A program made the position numbers and the translations under genes. A stretch of DNA of 64,000 nucleotides from Planctomycetota bacterium (GTDB lineage Bacteria > Planctomycetota > B15-G4). Each line of letters begins with the position of its first letter. Positions within the stretch are counted from its first letter, which is position 1. This document shows positions 34,958 to 43,533 of the stretch, piece after piece. The stretch lies in the NCBI GenBank assembly GCA_029245865.1, contig JAQWOM010000023.1, positions 1-64,000 of the forward strand, written 5' to 3'. A model generated the notes under the pieces. The model had not been told where the DNA came from. It did not search any database and saw only the letters and a program-made list of their open reading frames with translations.

Positions 34958-35200
34958 TCAAGAATCCGACTTGGTCTCTTCCGGTTGGGGCGCGTCTCCA
35001 CCACGATTTCCGTAGCGGCGACGGAACTTCTCAATACGCCCTGCCGTATCCACAAACTTCTGCTGCCCCGTGTAGAACGGGTGGCATGCACTGCAGATCT
35101 CGACGTTGATCGTCGGCTGAGTCGAGTGAGTCATGAAGACGCTGCCGCAACCGCAAGTCACGGTGCATTCGACGTAGTCGGGATGAATGTCAGCCTTCAT
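34958..35200 (-). CDS. rpmE: 50S ribosomal protein L31 (zinc-binding form)
   Basis: 80 aa. [20 protein letters not shown] and [30 protein letters not shown] match L31. Cys16, Cys18, Cys36 and Cys39 form the zinc site, so this is the zinc-containing C+ paralogue rather than the zinc-independent one used under zinc starvation. AGGAG is 4 bases before the ATG. Upstream of prfA by 48 bases. About 158 bases separate it from the DUF192 gene, and no clear promoter elements were recognised there. Confidence 0.96.
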   Translation of the reverse strand: MKADIHPDYVECTVTCGCGSVFMTHSTQPTINVEICSACHPFYTGQQKFVDTAGRIEKFRRRYGNRGGDAPQPEETKSDS

Positions 35201-35358
35201 GTTGCTCCTAGCCGGGGCCTGTCCTGCCCATGCTTGTACTTGTTGATTCGCGCCGAGTCAGTCCGACGCACGAGTCTCTGAACTGCTCTCACCCAGGCAG
35301 AACCTGCGATCCTGTTGCCCTGGGCGAGCCCTGTATTCTATGAAGACGGCCCGCCGGA

Positions 35359-35889
35359 TCAAGGGCTGGCCACGGCCCCGGTCGGCTCTGCGAGATTTCG
35401 CAGTTGAGCCGGAATCTCGATCAGGTCCCCTGGTTTCAGGCCTGCTTCCGCACACCACCCGGCCTCCATTTCCAGAACGAAACGGGCCGGAGCCACGCTT
35501 CGATAGCCAGGAAACTCGACGGCTGGGCGTCCATGTTCGATGTTGAGCACCCGCCCGGCATCATCCAAAAAGGCAATGTCGAGCCCGATCAGGGTATGCC
35601 GCATCCAGAACCGTCGCGGCTGCTCATCCTCGAACAGAAACAGCATGCCGCTGTCTGTTTCCATCCGGGTACGCCCCATGAGCCCTTTACTACGCGTGAC
35701 ATCCGTGTAGGCCAGATCCACCGAGACATCGCGTCCCGCCACGACCAGTTGCGCCGTCTTCGGAGCGACAGCCGTGCTGCGGGCAGGGCTCAGACGGGCT
35801 TCTTCACCTCCACACCCCGAACTTGCTGCCAGCACACACAGGCAGACGAGAGGCCTTGCAAGTGAGATCCATTTGCCTCGCCCGGTCAT
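35359..35889 (-). CDS. DUF192 family lipoprotein
   Basis: 176 aa. The N-terminal signal ends in SSGCGG, a likely lipobox, so a periplasmic lipoprotein. The DUF192 domain is at about 45-165: YTDVTRSKGLMGRTRMETDSGMLFLF, RRFWMRHTLIGLDIAFLD and EMEAGWCAEAGLKPGDL. The family fold is known but its role is not. The ATG overlaps the maf stop by 4 bases. Nothing links the two functionally. Confidence 0.88.
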   Translation of the reverse strand: MTGRGKWISLARPLVCLCVLAASSGCGGEEARLSPARSTAVAPKTAQLVVAGRDVSVDLAYTDVTRSKGLMGRTRMETDSGMLFLFEDEQPRRFWMRHTLIGLDIAFLDDAGRVLNIEHGRPAVEFPGYRSVAPARFVLEMEAGWCAEAGLKPGDLIEIPAQLRNLAEPTGAVASP

Positions 35890-36521
35890 GACTCAAGGTC
35901 CTTCCCGAGCCGGGGCTCCTCCAAACTGCCTGCCAAAGTCTTCACAAGTTTCATGGGCAGTCCAATCACCGTATCCATCTCACCCGAAACGAGATGCGCA
36001 AAGGCACCCGCCTCTCCTTGAATCGCATAGGCCCCGGCCTTGCCGCGCCATTCGTTTGTATCAAGATACGCCGCAAGCTGTGTCTCGTCGAGTTCATCGA
36101 ATCGCACTTCACTGATGGCGATTCCAGAGAGCAACTGCTCCGTCTCGACCTCGATCAAGGCCACCGAACTCACGACGCGATGGGCCCTGCCCGAGAGCTG
36201 GCGGAGCATGACCTTCGCCCCCTGACGATCGACCGGCTTCCCCAGCATCTCTCCATCAACTTCGACGATCGTGTCGCCCGCCAGAACTCCCCCCCGACTT
36301 CGGCCAAGGGTGTTTCCGACGGCCAGCGCTTTGTCGCGAGCCAGCCGTTCGCAACACGCCAGCGGAGCCTCTCCGATCCGCGGCGATTCATCCACGTCGG
36401 CAGGGCAAACTTCGTGTTCCCACCCCGCCGCCGCCAGCAAATCGCGCCGCCGTGGCGAAGCCGAGGCCAGAACCAATGGCACCAACCGCTTCGGGCAAGC
36501 GAACGGGCTGTCCTGCGTCAT
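35886..36521 (-). CDS. maf: Maf-family nucleoside triphosphate pyrophosphatase
   Basis: 211 aa. LVLASASPRRRDLLAAAGW (S-R-R motif), AGDTIVEVDGEMLGKP, ERFD-type SEVRFDELDETQLAAYL, and GKAGAYAIQGEAGAFAHLVSGEMDTVIGLP are all Maf signatures. It hydrolyses non-canonical or modified (d)NTPs, dTTP/UTP type by the sequence around AGAYAIQG. Overlaps the DUF192 gene by 4 bases. 17 bases downstream of the H1-tailed gene. Confidence 0.94.
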   Translation of the reverse strand: MTQDSPFACPKRLVPLVLASASPRRRDLLAAAGWEHEVCPADVDESPRIGEAPLACCERLARDKALAVGNTLGRSRGGVLAGDTIVEVDGEMLGKPVDRQGAKVMLRQLSGRAHRVVSSVALIEVETEQLLSGIAISEVRFDELDETQLAAYLDTNEWRGKAGAYAIQGEAGAFAHLVSGEMDTVIGLPMKLVKTLAGSLEEPRLGKDLES

Positions 36522-36538
36522 GGAACACCCCGGCGATG

Positions 36539-37561
36539 TCAGCCGACAAACTCCTTGAGATAGTCCTTCACGGAACCGGGCCAGTCAGACTCATCCATGT
36601 CACCCAATTGATTCAGGTGCGCCTGCACGGCCGTGGACTGTCCGCTCGCCAGCAAATCGCTCAGCTCTTTACGGACCTTGCTCACGGCAGCCGATTCTGT
36701 GATCAAGAACTTCTGGCACACGCCGCACAACTCGGGCGAGGCGAGCACCAACTTCTCCTCTCCGGACAACCATTGAGACAGCGCGTAGGCGTTGTGAATT
36801 CCCAGGTCGTCGATGTCTTCCAGGTATTCGATTTGCCCCTTGGGCTTCTCGTCCAGAAGGAACTCGAGATCCACTTCGTTGCGATCGTTGTAGATCTGAT
36901 CGAGCATTTCGCGGATTCGCTCGCACCGCCCCACCAACCTCCTGATGGTCACGGCCTTGCTCGAGTTCGACATCAGGCGAGCCAGTTCAGACGGGCGCGA
37001 AAGACGGACATCGTTCCAATCGACGAAGTCCTCTCTCAGCGACCGCATAGCACGCTCGGTGGATGCCTGCGAACCGCCCTCCCGCAGAACCAGATAGACG
37101 GCCTTTTCGACCGTACTTTCTGTTTCCGAGGGAAGGTTCACCGCCCCGTAGCAACGCTCCAGCTTTTCCAGCAAGCCGGCCAGCATGACCTTCGGAGCCA
37201 CTTTTCGCCGCTTGCGTGCAGGCGCACTCTTCTTGGCTGCCTTGGCCTTCGGTGCCGCTGCCTTCGGTGCCGCTGGCTTGGCCGCCTTGGCCTTCGGTGC
37301 CGCTGCCTTGGCCGCCTTGGCCTTCGGTGCCGCCGCCTTGGTTGCCTTCGCCTTGGCCTTCGGTGCCTTCGCCTTGGTTGCCTTGGTCGCCTTCGGTGCC
37401 GCCGCCTTGCTCGCCTTGGCCTTGGTCGTCTTGGCCTTGGTCGATTTCAGCTTGCTGCCCTTGGCCGCCGCACTTCCAGCAGCCTTCTTTCGAGGAGCGG
37501 CCTTTGTGGCTGACTTCGGCTTAGAACCCTTCTTGGTACCTGCTTTGCTCGCCGGACTCAT
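36539..37561 (-). CDS. Lys/Ala-rich-tailed protein with divergent HhH-GPD (endonuclease III-like) helical domain
   Basis: 340 aa from ATG at 37561. A TTG at 37576 overlaps the rpsP stop (TTGA) and could also be used. Residues 1 to about 110 are almost only Lys, Ala, Pro, Thr, in repeats of the KAKAAKAAAPK type as in histone H1. The remaining 230 residues are helical, and a segment around AVYLVLREGGSQASTERAMR, then LEDIDDLGIHNAYALSQWL, resembles the helical scaffold of endonuclease III/HhH-GPD glycosylases, but the catalytic Lys and the iron-sulphur Cys cluster are not recognisable. A DNA-binding, non-catalytic relative is the best guess. Sits between rpsP and maf. Confidence 0.6.
   Translation of the reverse strand: MSPASKAGTKKGSKPKSATKAAPRKKAAGSAAAKGSKLKSTKAKTTKAKASKAAAPKATKATKAKAPKAKAKATKAAAPKAKAAKAAAPKAKAAKPAAPKAAAPKAKAAKKSAPARKRRKVAPKVMLAGLLEKLERCYGAVNLPSETESTVEKAVYLVLREGGSQASTERAMRSLREDFVDWNDVRLSRPSELARLMSNSSKAVTIRRLVGRCERIREMLDQIYNDRNEVDLEFLLDEKPKGQIEYLEDIDDLGIHNAYALSQWLSGEEKLVLASPELCGVCQKFLITESAAVSKVRKELSDLLASGQSTAVQAHLNQLGDMDESDWPGSVKDYLKEFVG
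37236..37440. repeat. Tandem repeats encoding the Lys/Ala-rich tail
   Basis: Direct repeats built from GCCTTGGCCTTCGGTGCCGC-type units. The clearest pair is 30 bases at 37281-37310 and 37311-37340, differing at one position. They encode Lys-Ala-Pro repeats, and slippage could change tail length. Confidence 0.85.
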
Positions 37562-37572
37562 GGACGCTGTGC

Positions 37573-37965
37573 TCAACTCGCGGGTTCGGAGGACGGTGCC
37601 TGATCAGGCTCACCAGAAGTGTCATCGGACTCCCCCGCAGGAGACTCCTCAACCACTTCGGCTGCCTCGGCCACCACGGCCACAACTTCCGGTTCGTCTT
37701 CCGGCACAGGACCATCCTTGCGCACACCAAAGCGCCGCAAGATCGATCCGACTGTTTCGGACGGCAGTGCGCCGACCGTGAGCCAGTGGTGCGCGCGCGC
37801 ACGCTTCAGCTTGACCTTTTGCGTCCAATCGTCACCGCGGGGATCATAACTCCCGAGCTCCTCGATGGGCTTGCCATCGCGACGCGTTCGCGAGTCAAAG
37901 ACACAAATACGATAGAACGGCCGATTCCGGCGTCCTGTTCTCTTGAGGCGAATCCTCACTGCCAT
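37573..37965 (-). CDS. rpsP: 30S ribosomal protein S16 with acidic C-terminal extension
   Basis: 130 aa; usual length 80-90. MAVRIRLKRTGRRNRPFYRI and VFDSRTRRDGKPIEELGSYDP are clear S16. From about residue 86 the protein has an added Glu/Ala/Val-rich, strongly acidic tail (EDEPEVVAVVAEAAEVVEE and onward). The common downstream rimM-trmD-rplS genes are missing here; an H1-tailed protein follows instead. ATG start. Directly downstream of ffh on the same strand, a known association. Confidence 0.96.
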   Translation of the reverse strand: MAVRIRLKRTGRRNRPFYRICVFDSRTRRDGKPIEELGSYDPRGDDWTQKVKLKRARAHHWLTVGALPSETVGSILRRFGVRKDGPVPEDEPEVVAVVAEAAEVVEESPAGESDDTSGEPDQAPSSEPAS

Positions 37966-38063
37966 CTGTTCTTACTCCGTGTGCAACCGGTCAAACACCC
38001 ACGAGGTGCTCGACAACTCTTGCGACTGGATGTGTAGTTAGTTTGATTGTGTTCGGTGTCTTC

Positions 38064-38079
38064 GCCGGATTGTTCCGGC
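38064..38079 (-). terminator. Hairpin immediately after ffh, possible terminator
   Basis: GCCGGA pairs with TCCGGC around a 4-base loop, starting one base after the ffh stop codon. The stem is perfect but only 6 bp, and no U-run follows in the ffh direction, so it may be a weak terminator or a processing hairpin between ffh and rpsP. Confidence 0.35.
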
Positions 38080-38080
38080 C

Positions 38081-39583
38081 TCAGCGCCTTCGACGCCCCT
38101 GTTTTCTTCGTTTTCTCTCGGCTTTTCTGTTTTTGCGACGTGCGTCAGCATCCTGACGCGGCACGGAACGTCCACCTGAGGACGCTCCTTCGGGACCTCC
38201 CGGTAGCATGCCTTCCATATCGGGCATATCGCCAAGGCCCATACCGCCTCCACCGCCGAAGGCACCCTTCAGCCGCGAAAACAGGCCCCCCTTCTTCATC
38301 TGCTTCATCATCTTCCGCATCTGCTCAAACTGCTTGAGCATCTTGGAAACGACGTCCACCGCCGTCCCACTCCCGCGTGCAATCCGCCGCTTGCGCCCCG
38401 GATCAATCATTTCGGGGCGACGGCGCTCGGCCGGAGTCATGGAAAGTACGACGGCCTCGGTTCGATGCAGAGCTTTTTCGTCGATCTGATCGGTGAGTCC
38501 TGCGGGCACACCAGGCAAGTGCCCCATCAAGTCACCCAGCGAGCCCATCTTGCGAATGGCCCGGAGTTGCTTCAGGAAGTCATCCAGCGTGAAGCGGTCG
38601 CTCATCATCCGCTTCATCTGGTCTTCGGCTTCCTTCTCGTCGACAACCTCCTGAGCTTTCTCAACGAGACTGACCACATCGCCCATACCCAGAAGGCGAC
38701 CGACAAGGCGATCCGCATGGAAGGGCTGCAGATCGGCAACCTTTTCTCCCACGCCTACGTACCGGACAGGAGTGCCCGTGACGTGCCGTACAGAGAGAGC
38801 CGCACCACCACGAGAATCACCGTCGAGCTTGGTGAGAATCACGCCGTCGAGTGGCAACACATCCCGGAAGGCCGTCGCGCTGCGCACGGCGTCCTGCCCC
38901 GTCATCGCGTCGCACACCAGGAAGGTCGTGTCGGGAGTCACCGACGAGCGAATTCGACCGAGCTCTTCCATGAGCGCTTCGTCGATGTGGAGTCGACCGG
39001 CCGTGTCCACCATGACCGTGTCGCGCCCCGTACGCAGAGCTTCCGCGAGTGCCAGGCGGGCCAGCGCCTCCGGAGGCTCCCCAGCGACATGGAAGACGGG
39101 CAGATCGTTGGCGGCACCCAGTTGGCGCAACTGCTCGACGGCAGCCGGCCTCTGGATGTCTGCCGCCACGAGCAGAGGCTTGCGCTTCCGCGTGTCGCGC
39201 AGGTGAACGGCAAGCTTGGCGGTCGACGTGGTCTTACCCGAGCCCTGAAGCCCGGCCATAAGAATCACCGTCGGACGCGCCGTGGCGAAGGAGATGGGCT
39301 CACTGCCCTCCTCTTCGCTGGGGGCCATCATCTCCACCAATTCGTCGTGGAACAGCTTGACCAGCATCTGGCCAGCGCTCACGGACTCCACGACTTCGGT
39401 TCCGACCGCCTTGGCCTTGACCCGATCAATGAGGTCTTTGGCGACGCGGAAATGGACATCCGCCTCGAGAAGGGCAGCTCGCACCTCGGCGAGGCCTTCT
39501 TCGATGTTGCCCTCGGTCAGCCGACCGCGACCGGTCAGACCCGAGAAGACCTTACTCAGACGTTGGGAGAGAGACTCGAACAT
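38081..39583 (-). CDS. ffh: Signal recognition particle protein
   Basis: 500 aa. N-domain, G-domain (GLQGSGKTTSTAKLAVHL, DTAGRLHIDEALMEEL, TKLDGDSRGGAALS) and Met-rich M-domain (QMRKMMKQMKKGG). The C-terminus has a very basic extra tail (DARRKNRKAERKRRKQGRRRR region, about 25 residues), beyond what most Ffh proteins show. It targets nascent membrane and secreted proteins to FtsY. ATG start 24 bases after the murA stop. No 4.5S RNA gene was found in the window. Confidence 0.97.
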   Translation of the reverse strand: MFESLSQRLSKVFSGLTGRGRLTEGNIEEGLAEVRAALLEADVHFRVAKDLIDRVKAKAVGTEVVESVSAGQMLVKLFHDELVEMMAPSEEEGSEPISFATARPTVILMAGLQGSGKTTSTAKLAVHLRDTRKRKPLLVAADIQRPAAVEQLRQLGAANDLPVFHVAGEPPEALARLALAEALRTGRDTVMVDTAGRLHIDEALMEELGRIRSSVTPDTTFLVCDAMTGQDAVRSATAFRDVLPLDGVILTKLDGDSRGGAALSVRHVTGTPVRYVGVGEKVADLQPFHADRLVGRLLGMGDVVSLVEKAQEVVDEKEAEDQMKRMMSDRFTLDDFLKQLRAIRKMGSLGDLMGHLPGVPAGLTDQIDEKALHRTEAVVLSMTPAERRRPEMIDPGRKRRIARGSGTAVDVVSKMLKQFEQMRKMMKQMKKGGLFSRLKGAFGGGGGMGLGDMPDMEGMLPGGPEGASSGGRSVPRQDADARRKNRKAERKRRKQGRRRR

Positions 39584-39607
39584 GGATCCTGGAGAAAACC
39601 CCTCCGT

Positions 39608-40903
39608 TTAACAAACAGAGGCTGTTTGTTCAAGATCTGGCTGGGTTTCACGATGAATCTCAGCCCCCAGTGAAGCGAAGCGTTCGTCGATACGCTCATA
39701 GCCTCGATCGATGTGATAGACCCGCCGAACCTCGGTTTCTCCCTCTGCCACCAGCCCTGCGAGCACCAGCGCGGCACTGGCTCGAAGATCGCTGGCCATC
39801 ACGATCGCACCCGAAAGCGAGGGCGCCCCGTGAACGATGGCCTGAGCGCCTTCCTTCGAGATGCGAGCGCCCAGACGCAGCAGTTCTGCCACGTGCATGA
39901 AGCGATCGGGGAAAATCCTCTCCGTCACCACCGAAATTCCTTCCGAGACCGTCAGAGCCGCCATGAACTGCGCCTGGAGATCGGTCGGGAATCCGGGGAA
40001 GGGCAAGGTCGTCAGGTCGGCTGCCCCCAACCGACCATGAGCGCGGCACCGCACCCAGTTGGGCCCCTGCGTGATCTCGGCGCCCATCGCGACCAGCATT
40101 TCGAGCGCGGCGGTCAGAGATTCAGGCTCCACCCCCTCCACGGTCACATCCCCGGCCGTCATCGCAGCAGCCGTGAGAAAGGTGCCCGCCTCGACCCGAT
40201 CGCCGCCCACGCGATGCTCCGCGCCATGCAAGGTCTTGACGCCGTCCACCACCAGCCGGTGTCCACCAAGGCCACTGATACGAGCTCCCATCGAAAGCAA
40301 ACAACGGCACAGTTCCGTGATCTCGGGCTCCATGGCTGCGTTCTCGATCTCGGTCCGGCCTTCCGCAAGAACTGCTGCAGACAGGACCTGCGCCGTGGCG
40401 AGAACACTGCTGCCCGCCCGCGAACCCAGAAACAGCGCGGCGCCCTGGAGTCGACGCCCCACTTCGCTCGCGAGGTAGCCCCCTTCGATTCGAATCTCGG
40501 CTCCGAGAGCGTTCAGCCCCTTGACGTGCAGATCCACCGGCCGCACGCCGAAAACGCAGCCCCCCGGCATGCTCACCTGCGCAGCGCCCCGCCTGGCAAT
40601 CAAAGGCCCCAGAACACAGACGGAGGCCCGCATCGTGGAAACCAGGTCGTAAGGCGCTTTGACCGAACCGTCGCTCTGCGCCTGGAGGGTCAACCGATCC
40701 CCCTCCTGAGCCACCTCGACGCCCAGGCAGGACAGGATGCGCCCCATGGTCTCCACGTCCCTCAGCCGGGGTACGTGCGTGAGCACAAGTGGCTCATCCG
40801 TCAGCAGGCAGGCCGCCATGAGGGGCAAGACCGCGTTCTTCGACCCGGCCGCCTCCAGGCGGCCTTCAAGCCGCGCTCCACCGACCACTCTCAGCTGATC
40901 CAT
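39608..40903 (-). CDS. murA: UDP-N-acetylglucosamine 1-carboxyvinyltransferase
   Basis: 431 aa from ATG at 40903 (GGAGG 5 bases upstream). An open frame to 40987 adds residues outside the family. MDQLRVVGGARLEGRLEAAG, Lys22 in GSKNAVLP, and Cys116 in SMPGGCVFGVRPVDLH, which is the enolpyruvyl-transfer Cys that fosfomycin blocks. It starts peptidoglycan precursor synthesis. Presence of a complete MurA argues that this organism makes peptidoglycan. It shares a strand with ffh and rpsP. Confidence 0.97.
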   Translation of the reverse strand: MDQLRVVGGARLEGRLEAAGSKNAVLPLMAACLLTDEPLVLTHVPRLRDVETMGRILSCLGVEVAQEGDRLTLQAQSDGSVKAPYDLVSTMRASVCVLGPLIARRGAAQVSMPGGCVFGVRPVDLHVKGLNALGAEIRIEGGYLASEVGRRLQGAALFLGSRAGSSVLATAQVLSAAVLAEGRTEIENAAMEPEITELCRCLLSMGARISGLGGHRLVVDGVKTLHGAEHRVGGDRVEAGTFLTAAAMTAGDVTVEGVEPESLTAALEMLVAMGAEITQGPNWVRCRAHGRLGAADLTTLPFPGFPTDLQAQFMAALTVSEGISVVTERIFPDRFMHVAELLRLGARISKEGAQAIVHGAPSLSGAIVMASDLRASAALVLAGLVAEGETEVRRVYHIDRGYERIDERFASLGAEIHRETQPDLEQTASVC

Positions 40904-41185
40904 GAGCCCTCCACCCAGATCTGACCGGTGCTGCTTGACTCCAACGGCGACACCTTTAGCATTGGCGGATTCGACACATGGTCTCAATCAGTCCCATTTC
41001 CCCATCCAAGAGGAGGGCGGCACCAAGATCGCGAGGTTAGGGCAAGGTCGGGCAGGGTGCAACGCAGCACCCATTCGACACATCGGAGCGCACGAGGCTC
41101 GGCAGCATTATCCCCGGCCCCACGAACGCACGACTCGCTCCCCCTGGCGCACTTCCTCCGCCTCCCACGGCCCCCTAGACGACGC

Positions 41186-42925
41186 ATGACAAACGAGACG
41201 ACGAACGCGCCTTCGGACTCGACAGACGAGCCGCTGCCTCCGACACCCCCGTCCCCTTCAGAGAATCCTGTGTCTGCGGATGAGAAAGCCCTTGGGCAGG
41301 ACAATCCCGAGCCGGCAGCCGAGACAGCTGAGACAGCCGAGACAGCCGAGACAGCCGAGACAGCAGAGGTAGAGGCAGCGCCCGAGGCAGCAAAGGCCGA
41401 GGAGACTCCCGAGCCCGCTCCTCCGGCGGACCCCGAGCAGGCGAAACTGGCCGACCAACTCGATGCGGCCATCAACGCCCTCAGCGATGTGGAACCCCTC
41501 GAGGTGACCGAAGAGGTCGAAGAGGACGACGACTTCGATGAGTTCGAGGAGATGGAGGAATTCAACGCGCGGCGTGCGGCCGAGTTGGCCGCCAAGGCCG
41601 AAGCCGAGGCAGCAGCGCTTGCAGAAGAGATGCGTCTTCTCGAAGCCCGTGACTGGTTCGGCACCATGCCGAAAGACTGGCCCACATGGACCGCGTTCCG
41701 CGACATGATCAATGAGTCCGTCAAGGTTCGGCAGAGCTTCCTCAACTGGCTCTCAAAGAACATGGACGAGTCCACGGACTCCTACAAAGCAGGACTGGGT
41801 CGGTGCGCCGCGGGGCAATATTCCCGCGCGGTTCCATTGCTCGCATCGGAAAACACGTCCCTCGCCAAGTACTTGACCGGCTACTCACTGAACAACACCG
41901 GCAAGCATGAGGAAGCTGCAGCGGCCTGGAGTTCGGTCAACGACGCTTCCGAAGTGGGAGCACGTGCGCGACTTGCCCTTGTCGACAACCACTTCTCAAC
42001 ACGCAACATCGAAGCTCTCGAGTCAGCTGTCCAAACCATCAAGAAGGCCGGCGACGCCCCTGCCCATCAGGCTTTTGCCGAGGGAACCTTGTGCGAAGCC
42101 CAAGGCGACCACCAGGGCGCCATTGACGCCTGGACCCGCGCCATCGAGACCGATGAGACACATGCCGAGGCGACTTTCCAGCTCGCCAAGATTCTCGACC
42201 TGTTCGGCGATGACGACGCAGCATGCGCGCTCTACGACAAGTTCCGAGACGGCACATTGCCGGCGCACGTAGGCGCCCTCATGAACCTGGGCACGCTGCA
42301 CGAAGACGCAGGGAACCACCCCTGGGCCATCACTTGCTTCCAGCTCGTCGTCGCAGCCGACCCGGAAAACACCCGCGCCCGTCGCTACCTGGAGAACGCG
42401 CTGGCTTCCAGCGTGCAGTACTACGACGAGAGCCGGGAACGAAGTGCGGACAAGCACAATGCCGTTCTTCGCATCCCTGTCACCGACTTCGAACTCTCGG
42501 TGCGTGCACGGAACTGCCTCCAACGCATGAACATCCATTCGCTTGGAGACCTTGTCTCGCGCACTGAAAGCGAGTTGCTCTCGTTCAAGAACTTCGGCGA
42601 AACAAGCCTGCAAGAGGTGAAGGACATCCTGATCTTGAAGGGCCTGCGACTGGGCATGATGCCCAGCATGGAAGTTGGTCCTGCTGCCTCAACGGCCACG
42701 GCAGGCCCCTCGGCCGGCACAGGAGACGTCATGGAGATCTTGATTTCAGAGCTCGACCTCTCCGTACGGTCACGCGCCGCACTGGCCATGCTCGGTATCA
42801 CCCGAGTGCGCGAGTTAACGCAGGCCAACGAGACAACGCTCATGTCTTGCAAGAACTTCGGCCAGACATCGCTCGATGAGATTCAGAGCAAGCTCCGGAA
42901 CCTGGGACTCGAGATCGCCCACTGA
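41186..42925 (+). CDS. TPR protein with two C-terminal RNA polymerase alpha-CTD modules
   Basis: 579 aa from ATG at 41186 (MTNETTNAPSDSTDE); the frame is open 86 codons earlier, through the murA promoter region. A Glu/Ala/Pro-rich acidic N-terminus with five ETA repeats is followed by a predicted coiled coil (about 110-155), TPR-like helices (about 200-420) and then two alpha-CTD-like HhH modules. The first, about 430-492, contains LSVRARNCL, LGDLV and LSFKNFGETSLQEVKDIL. The second, about 518-577, contains LSVRSRAALAML and MSCKNFGQTSLDEIQSKL. There is no RNAP alpha N-terminal domain. It may bind AT-rich or promoter DNA or RNAP partners. Stop and ruvA start overlap (TGATG). Confidence 0.85.
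   Translation: MTNETTNAPSDSTDEPLPPTPPSPSENPVSADEKALGQDNPEPAAETAETAETAETAETAEVEAAPEAAKAEETPEPAPPADPEQAKLADQLDAAINALSDVEPLEVTEEVEEDDDFDEFEEMEEFNARRAAELAAKAEAEAAALAEEMRLLEARDWFGTMPKDWPTWTAFRDMINESVKVRQSFLNWLSKNMDESTDSYKAGLGRCAAGQYSRAVPLLASENTSLAKYLTGYSLNNTGKHEEAAAAWSSVNDASEVGARARLALVDNHFSTRNIEALESAVQTIKKAGDAPAHQAFAEGTLCEAQGDHQGAIDAWTRAIETDETHAEATFQLAKILDLFGDDDAACALYDKFRDGTLPAHVGALMNLGTLHEDAGNHPWAITCFQLVVAADPENTRARRYLENALASSVQYYDESRERSADKHNAVLRIPVTDFELSVRARNCLQRMNIHSLGDLVSRTESELLSFKNFGETSLQEVKDILILKGLRLGMMPSMEVGPAASTATAGPSAGTGDVMEILISELDLSVRSRAALAMLGITRVRELTQANETTLMSCKNFGQTSLDEIQSKLRNLGLEIAH
41321..41365 (+). repeat. Five 9-bp tandem repeats (GAGACAGCN)
   Basis: Near-identical 9-bp units encoding consecutive Glu-Thr-Ala triplets in the acidic N-terminus of the TPR/alpha-CTD protein. 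Copy number may vary between strains. Confidence 0.9.
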
Positions 42926-43533
42926 TGTACGAGTTCCTCACAGGCCGTCTGGTAGATGCCGGGCCTGACGAGGTCGTTCTCGAACTGGCCGGTGTCGGAT
43001 GGAAGCTCTCCGTCTCCGGAGCCACAGCTTCAAGACTCCCGGCCTGCGGTGAAACCATCACGCTGTTCACTCATCATGCTGTGCGTGATGAACGACCGAT
43101 GCTTTACGGTTTCGCGAGCCGAGAAGAGCGCAAACTCTTCGAGAAGCTACTGACTGTCAGCAAGATTGGCCCGGCCATCGCCCTCGCCCTCTTGTCCGCG
43201 ATGGAACCGGCACGTCTCGCTGCAGCAGTCGATGCAGGTGACGTCGGACTGCTCTCGAAGGTCAAGGGAATCGGTAAGCGCACCGCGGAAAGGCTCTGCG
43301 TTGAGTTGAAGGGTCGACTCGACGTACCCGGAGTACTGCCGGGAAAAATCACAGACCGTGGAGCGTCCGTAAGTTCTGCCCTGGTTGCACTGGGCTACAC
43401 CAGAACAGCCGCAGCAGCCGCCGCACTCGCGGTGTCCAACGAGGCAAGTGGCGAAACGCCACTCGAAGAACTCGTCAAGATGGCGCTCGCGCGGATCGGG
43501 TCAGCGCAAGCAGCGCGAGATCAGAACGGGTAA
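42925..43533 (+). CDS. ruvA: Holliday junction branch migration protein RuvA
   Basis: 202 aa. OB-fold start [13 protein letters not shown] and [12 protein letters not shown], then the tandem helix-hairpin-helix ([33 protein letters not shown]), and the C-terminal helical domain that contacts RuvB. ATG overlaps the upstream stop (TGATG). ruvB and ruvC are not adjacent: mnmG follows convergently with a 59-base overlap of the two 3' ends. Confidence 0.96.
   Translation: MYEFLTGRLVDAGPDEVVLELAGVGWKLSVSGATASRLPACGETITLFTHHAVRDERPMLYGFASREERKLFEKLLTVSKIGPAIALALLSAMEPARLAAAVDAGDVGLLSKVKGIGKRTAERLCVELKGRLDVPGVLPGKITDRGASVSSALVALGYTRTAAAAAALAVSNEASGETPLEELVKMALARIGSAQAARDQNG

Noticed and set aside
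37236-37440. Repeated 30-bp units as a CRISPR array
   Set aside because: Units are contiguous, in frame and coding for Lys-Ala-Pro; no spacers or cas genes.
38465-39673. 402-codon plus-strand frame over ffh
   Set aside because: Antisense to an unmistakable Ffh.
39713-40924. 403-codon plus-strand frame over murA
   Set aside because: Antisense to MurA; the product is rich in His, Arg and Gln with no motif.
40934-40965. TTGACT followed 17 bases later by AGCATT, as a promoter for the TPR/alpha-CTD gene
   Set aside because: The -10 match is poor and it sits 220 bases upstream of the start; not convincing.
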